A stretch of 14,263 nucleotides of DNA from Betaproteobacteria bacterium. GTDB taxonomy: Bacteria; Pseudomonadota; Gammaproteobacteria; Burkholderiales; SG8-39. The position numbers were made by a program, and so were the translations under genes. The stretch is taken from the NCBI GenBank assembly GCA_012274205.1, contig JAAOZY010000218.1:1-14263 (forward strand). Direction: 5' to 3'. Position 1 is the stretch's first letter. The number at the start of each line of letters is the position of its first letter. Of the stretch, positions 12,908 through 14,263 are shown piece after piece. Under the pieces are notes generated by a model. It did no database searches. It saw only the letters and a program-made list of their open reading frames with translations, and was not told where the DNA came from.

Positions 12908-13578
12908 GCGCAGGCGGCGCGCCGCGGCTGGTCTGGTACTTCGATTTCATTTCGCCCTATTCCTGGCTGCAGTTCGCGGCGCATCCGCAGCTGGTCGCCG
13001 CGGCCGAGCTGCGCCCGGTGCTGTTCGCCGGCCTGCTCGCCCACTGGGGCAGCAAAGGCCCGGCGGAACTGCCGGCGAAGCGCACGCAGACCTATCGCCA
13101 GACCTATTGGATGGCGCGCCAGCGCGGCATCGCCATGCGCTACCCGCCGGCGCATCCGTTCAACCCGATCCCGGCGCTGCGCCTCGCCATCGCGCTCGGC
13201 AGCAGCTACGCCGCGGTGAAGGCCATATTCGAATTCATCTGGAAGGAAGGCCGTTCGCTTGCAGACGAATGGCCGGCGCTGGCCGAACGGCTGGGACTTA
13301 CGCGCGAAGCTGCCGACGCGATGATCGCCGGGCAGCGCGTGAAAGACGCGCTCGCCGCCAACGGGCGCGAAGCGCTCGCGCGCGGCGTCTACGGCGTGCC
13401 GACCTTCGATGCGCTGCGCGAGCGGCCTGAGGCGAGCGGCGTAACAACCGGGGAGCTGTTCTGGGGCCTGGACGCCACCGCCATGCTGCTCGATTACCTC
13501 GAGCGCCCGGACCTGTTCGAAGATGCCGAGATGCAGCGCATCGCGAACCTGCCCGTGGGCGCGGCGCGCAAGACCTGA
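12904..13578 (+). CDS. 2-hydroxychromene-2-carboxylate isomerase / DsbA-like protein
   Basis: This 224-residue protein is of the HCCA isomerase group (kappa-class glutathione-transferase-like, DsbA fold). Such enzymes use glutathione to isomerise 2-hydroxychromene-2-carboxylate in naphthalene-type aromatic degradation, but many homologues have unknown substrates. Features: an N-terminal thioredoxin strand YFDFISPYSWLQF with the glutathione-activating Ser17 in place of a CXXC motif; a helical insertion with RQTYWMARQRGIAMRYPPAHPFNPIPALRL, the family's substrate/glutathione helix region; and the cis-proline loop GVYGVPTF with Pro166. The start is GTG at 12904, overlapping the proA stop as GTGA; no ATG lies near. 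No other aromatic-degradation gene is in the window, so a general detoxification role is as likely as naphthalene catabolism. It ends 24 bases before nadD in the same frame. Confidence 0.9.
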   Translation: MSAGGAPRLVWYFDFISPYSWLQFAAHPQLVAAAELRPVLFAGLLAHWGSKGPAELPAKRTQTYRQTYWMARQRGIAMRYPPAHPFNPIPALRLAIALGSSYAAVKAIFEFIWKEGRSLADEWPALAERLGLTREAADAMIAGQRVKDALAANGREALARGVYGVPTFDALRERPEASGVTTGELFWGLDATAMLLDYLERPDLFEDAEMQRIANLPVGAARKT

Positions 13579-13602
13579 AAACATCCGCCTGAACATCGCG
13601 GC

Positions 13603-14262
13603 TTGAACACGCCCAAACTCATCGGCATTCTCGGCGGCACCTTCGATCCGGTGCACCGGGGCCACCTCGCGCTGGCCGAGGCGGCGCTCGCGGCGCTGCC
13701 GCTGGCCGAAGTGCTGTGGCTGCCCTCGGGCAGCCCCGGGCACCGCGCGCTGCCCGCAGCCAGCGCACACGACCGCCTGGCGATGCTGCGCCTCGCCACC
13801 GCAGGCGAAGCACGCTATCGCATCGACGCGAGCGAACTGGAGCGCGACGAGCCGACCTACACCGTGCACACGCTCACGCGCATGCGCGCGCAGCTGGGCG
13901 AGGCGCAGCCGCTGGTGCTGCTGCTGGGCAGCGACTCCTTCCTCAGCCTGCCGACCTGGCTGCGCTGGCGCGAGCTGTTCGATCTCGCGCACATCGCGGT
14001 GGCGAGCCGCCCGGGCTACCTGCCCAGCGACGGCGGACCGCAGCCCGACCTGGCGGAGGAGATCGCGCGCCGTTCGGCGCGGCCGGAGCAGCTCACCGCA
14101 CGCGCCGCCGGCCGGGTCGCGTATTTTCCGATGCCGCCGACGGACATCTCGGCCTCGGCCGTGCGCGCAGGCCTCGCCGCCGGGCGCGACATGGGCGATT
14201 TGCTTCCCGCCGCGGTTCTCGCTTATATTCGGTGGGAGAAAAGAGAAAGGAAGGAGAATTGA
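13603..14262 (+). CDS. nadD: Nicotinate-nucleotide adenylyltransferase
   Basis: This 219-residue enzyme transfers AMP from ATP to nicotinate mononucleotide, giving nicotinate adenine dinucleotide, a late step of NAD synthesis in the cytoplasm. The nucleotidyltransferase signature GGTFDPVHRGH is at residues 11-21, and the second motif ISASAVR (usually ISSTxIR) lies near the C-terminus in TDISASAVRAGLAAGRD. The segment with LLLGSDSFLSLPTWLRWRELFDLAHIAVASRPGY (about 106-140) is the family's core with the GxDxxxxLxxW pattern. The start is TTG at 13603: there is no ATG or GTG between the upstream in-frame stop and the signature, and TTG gives the normal short N-terminus, although no clear ribosome-binding site precedes it. 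Gene order after proA fits known proteobacterial clusters. The stop is at 14260-14262. Confidence 0.95.
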   Translation: MNTPKLIGILGGTFDPVHRGHLALAEAALAALPLAEVLWLPSGSPGHRALPAASAHDRLAMLRLATAGEARYRIDASELERDEPTYTVHTLTRMRAQLGEAQPLVLLLGSDSFLSLPTWLRWRELFDLAHIAVASRPGYLPSDGGPQPDLAEEIARRSARPEQLTARAAGRVAYFPMPPTDISASAVRAGLAAGRDMGDLLPAAVLAYIRWEKRERKEN

Positions 14263-14263
14263 T
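14251..14263 (+). promoter_or_regulatory. Ribosome-binding site of the next gene, at the window edge
   Basis: AAGGAG at 14251-14256, followed by AATTGAT, is an excellent ribosome-binding site overlapping the end of nadD. If the base after 14263 is G, an ATG would begin at 14262, 5 bases on, overlapping the nadD stop. In many proteobacteria the gene after nadD is rsfS, the ribosome silencing factor; here that is only a prediction. Confidence 0.55.

Noticed and set aside
1..14263. CRISPR arrays, tRNA/rRNA genes, transposases or phage genes
   Set aside because: None seen on either strand: no regularly spaced repeats, cloverleaf-like segments or recombinase motifs.

Overview
The window is GC-rich chromosomal DNA (much of it above 70% G+C, with GC-favouring third codon positions). 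It encodes Gram-negative envelope proteins: a Lol/MacB-type ABC transporter, a periplasmic LolA-like protein, an outer-membrane barrel and a lipoprotein. Together with the proA-nadD neighbourhood this suggests a proteobacterium, most likely a betaproteobacterium. That placement is inferred from protein style and gene order, not from any database search.

Layout. (1) 1-1677: the tail of a short-chain dehydrogenase, then on the minus strand a complete higBA-type toxin-antitoxin pair with a near-perfect operator palindrome, then a glutathione S-transferase-like gene. (2) 1898-6029: a tightly packed four-gene plus-strand operon (ABC ATPase, FtsX/MacB-type permease, LolA-like periplasmic carrier, outer-membrane beta-barrel). 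It looks like a complete inner-to-outer-membrane lipid or lipoprotein trafficking path and is the most interesting system here. (3) 6276-9828: a type-B carboxylesterase lipoprotein convergent with a two-gene minus-strand operon for a soluble PAS histidine kinase and a NarL/LuxR-type response regulator. This block has visibly lower G+C than its flanks. (4) 10118-11550: a YjbQ-family protein, an unrecognised 130-residue protein that may have a dimeric alpha/beta-barrel fold, and a small exported protein on the minus strand. (5) 11630-14263: proA, a DsbA-like 2-hydroxychromene-2-carboxylate isomerase homologue and nadD run together in a housekeeping operon. The window ends on a ribosome-binding site for the next gene.

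How the genes work together. The ABC operon would use ATP in the cytoplasm to extract a hydrophobic substrate from the inner membrane, pass it to the LolA-like periplasmic protein and deliver it at the barrel. The two-component pair may control nearby or distant genes; nothing in the sequence fixes its targets. proA (proline synthesis) and nadD (NAD synthesis) are core metabolism. Two lower-GC islands (higBA and esterase/kinase/regulator) look like accessory insertions in a core background. Three genes (yjbQ-like, the 11044-11550 exported protein, proA) have a -10-like hexamer only 6-7 bases before the start codon, which raises the possibility of leaderless transcripts. No tRNA, rRNA, CRISPR array, transposase or insertion sequence was seen.
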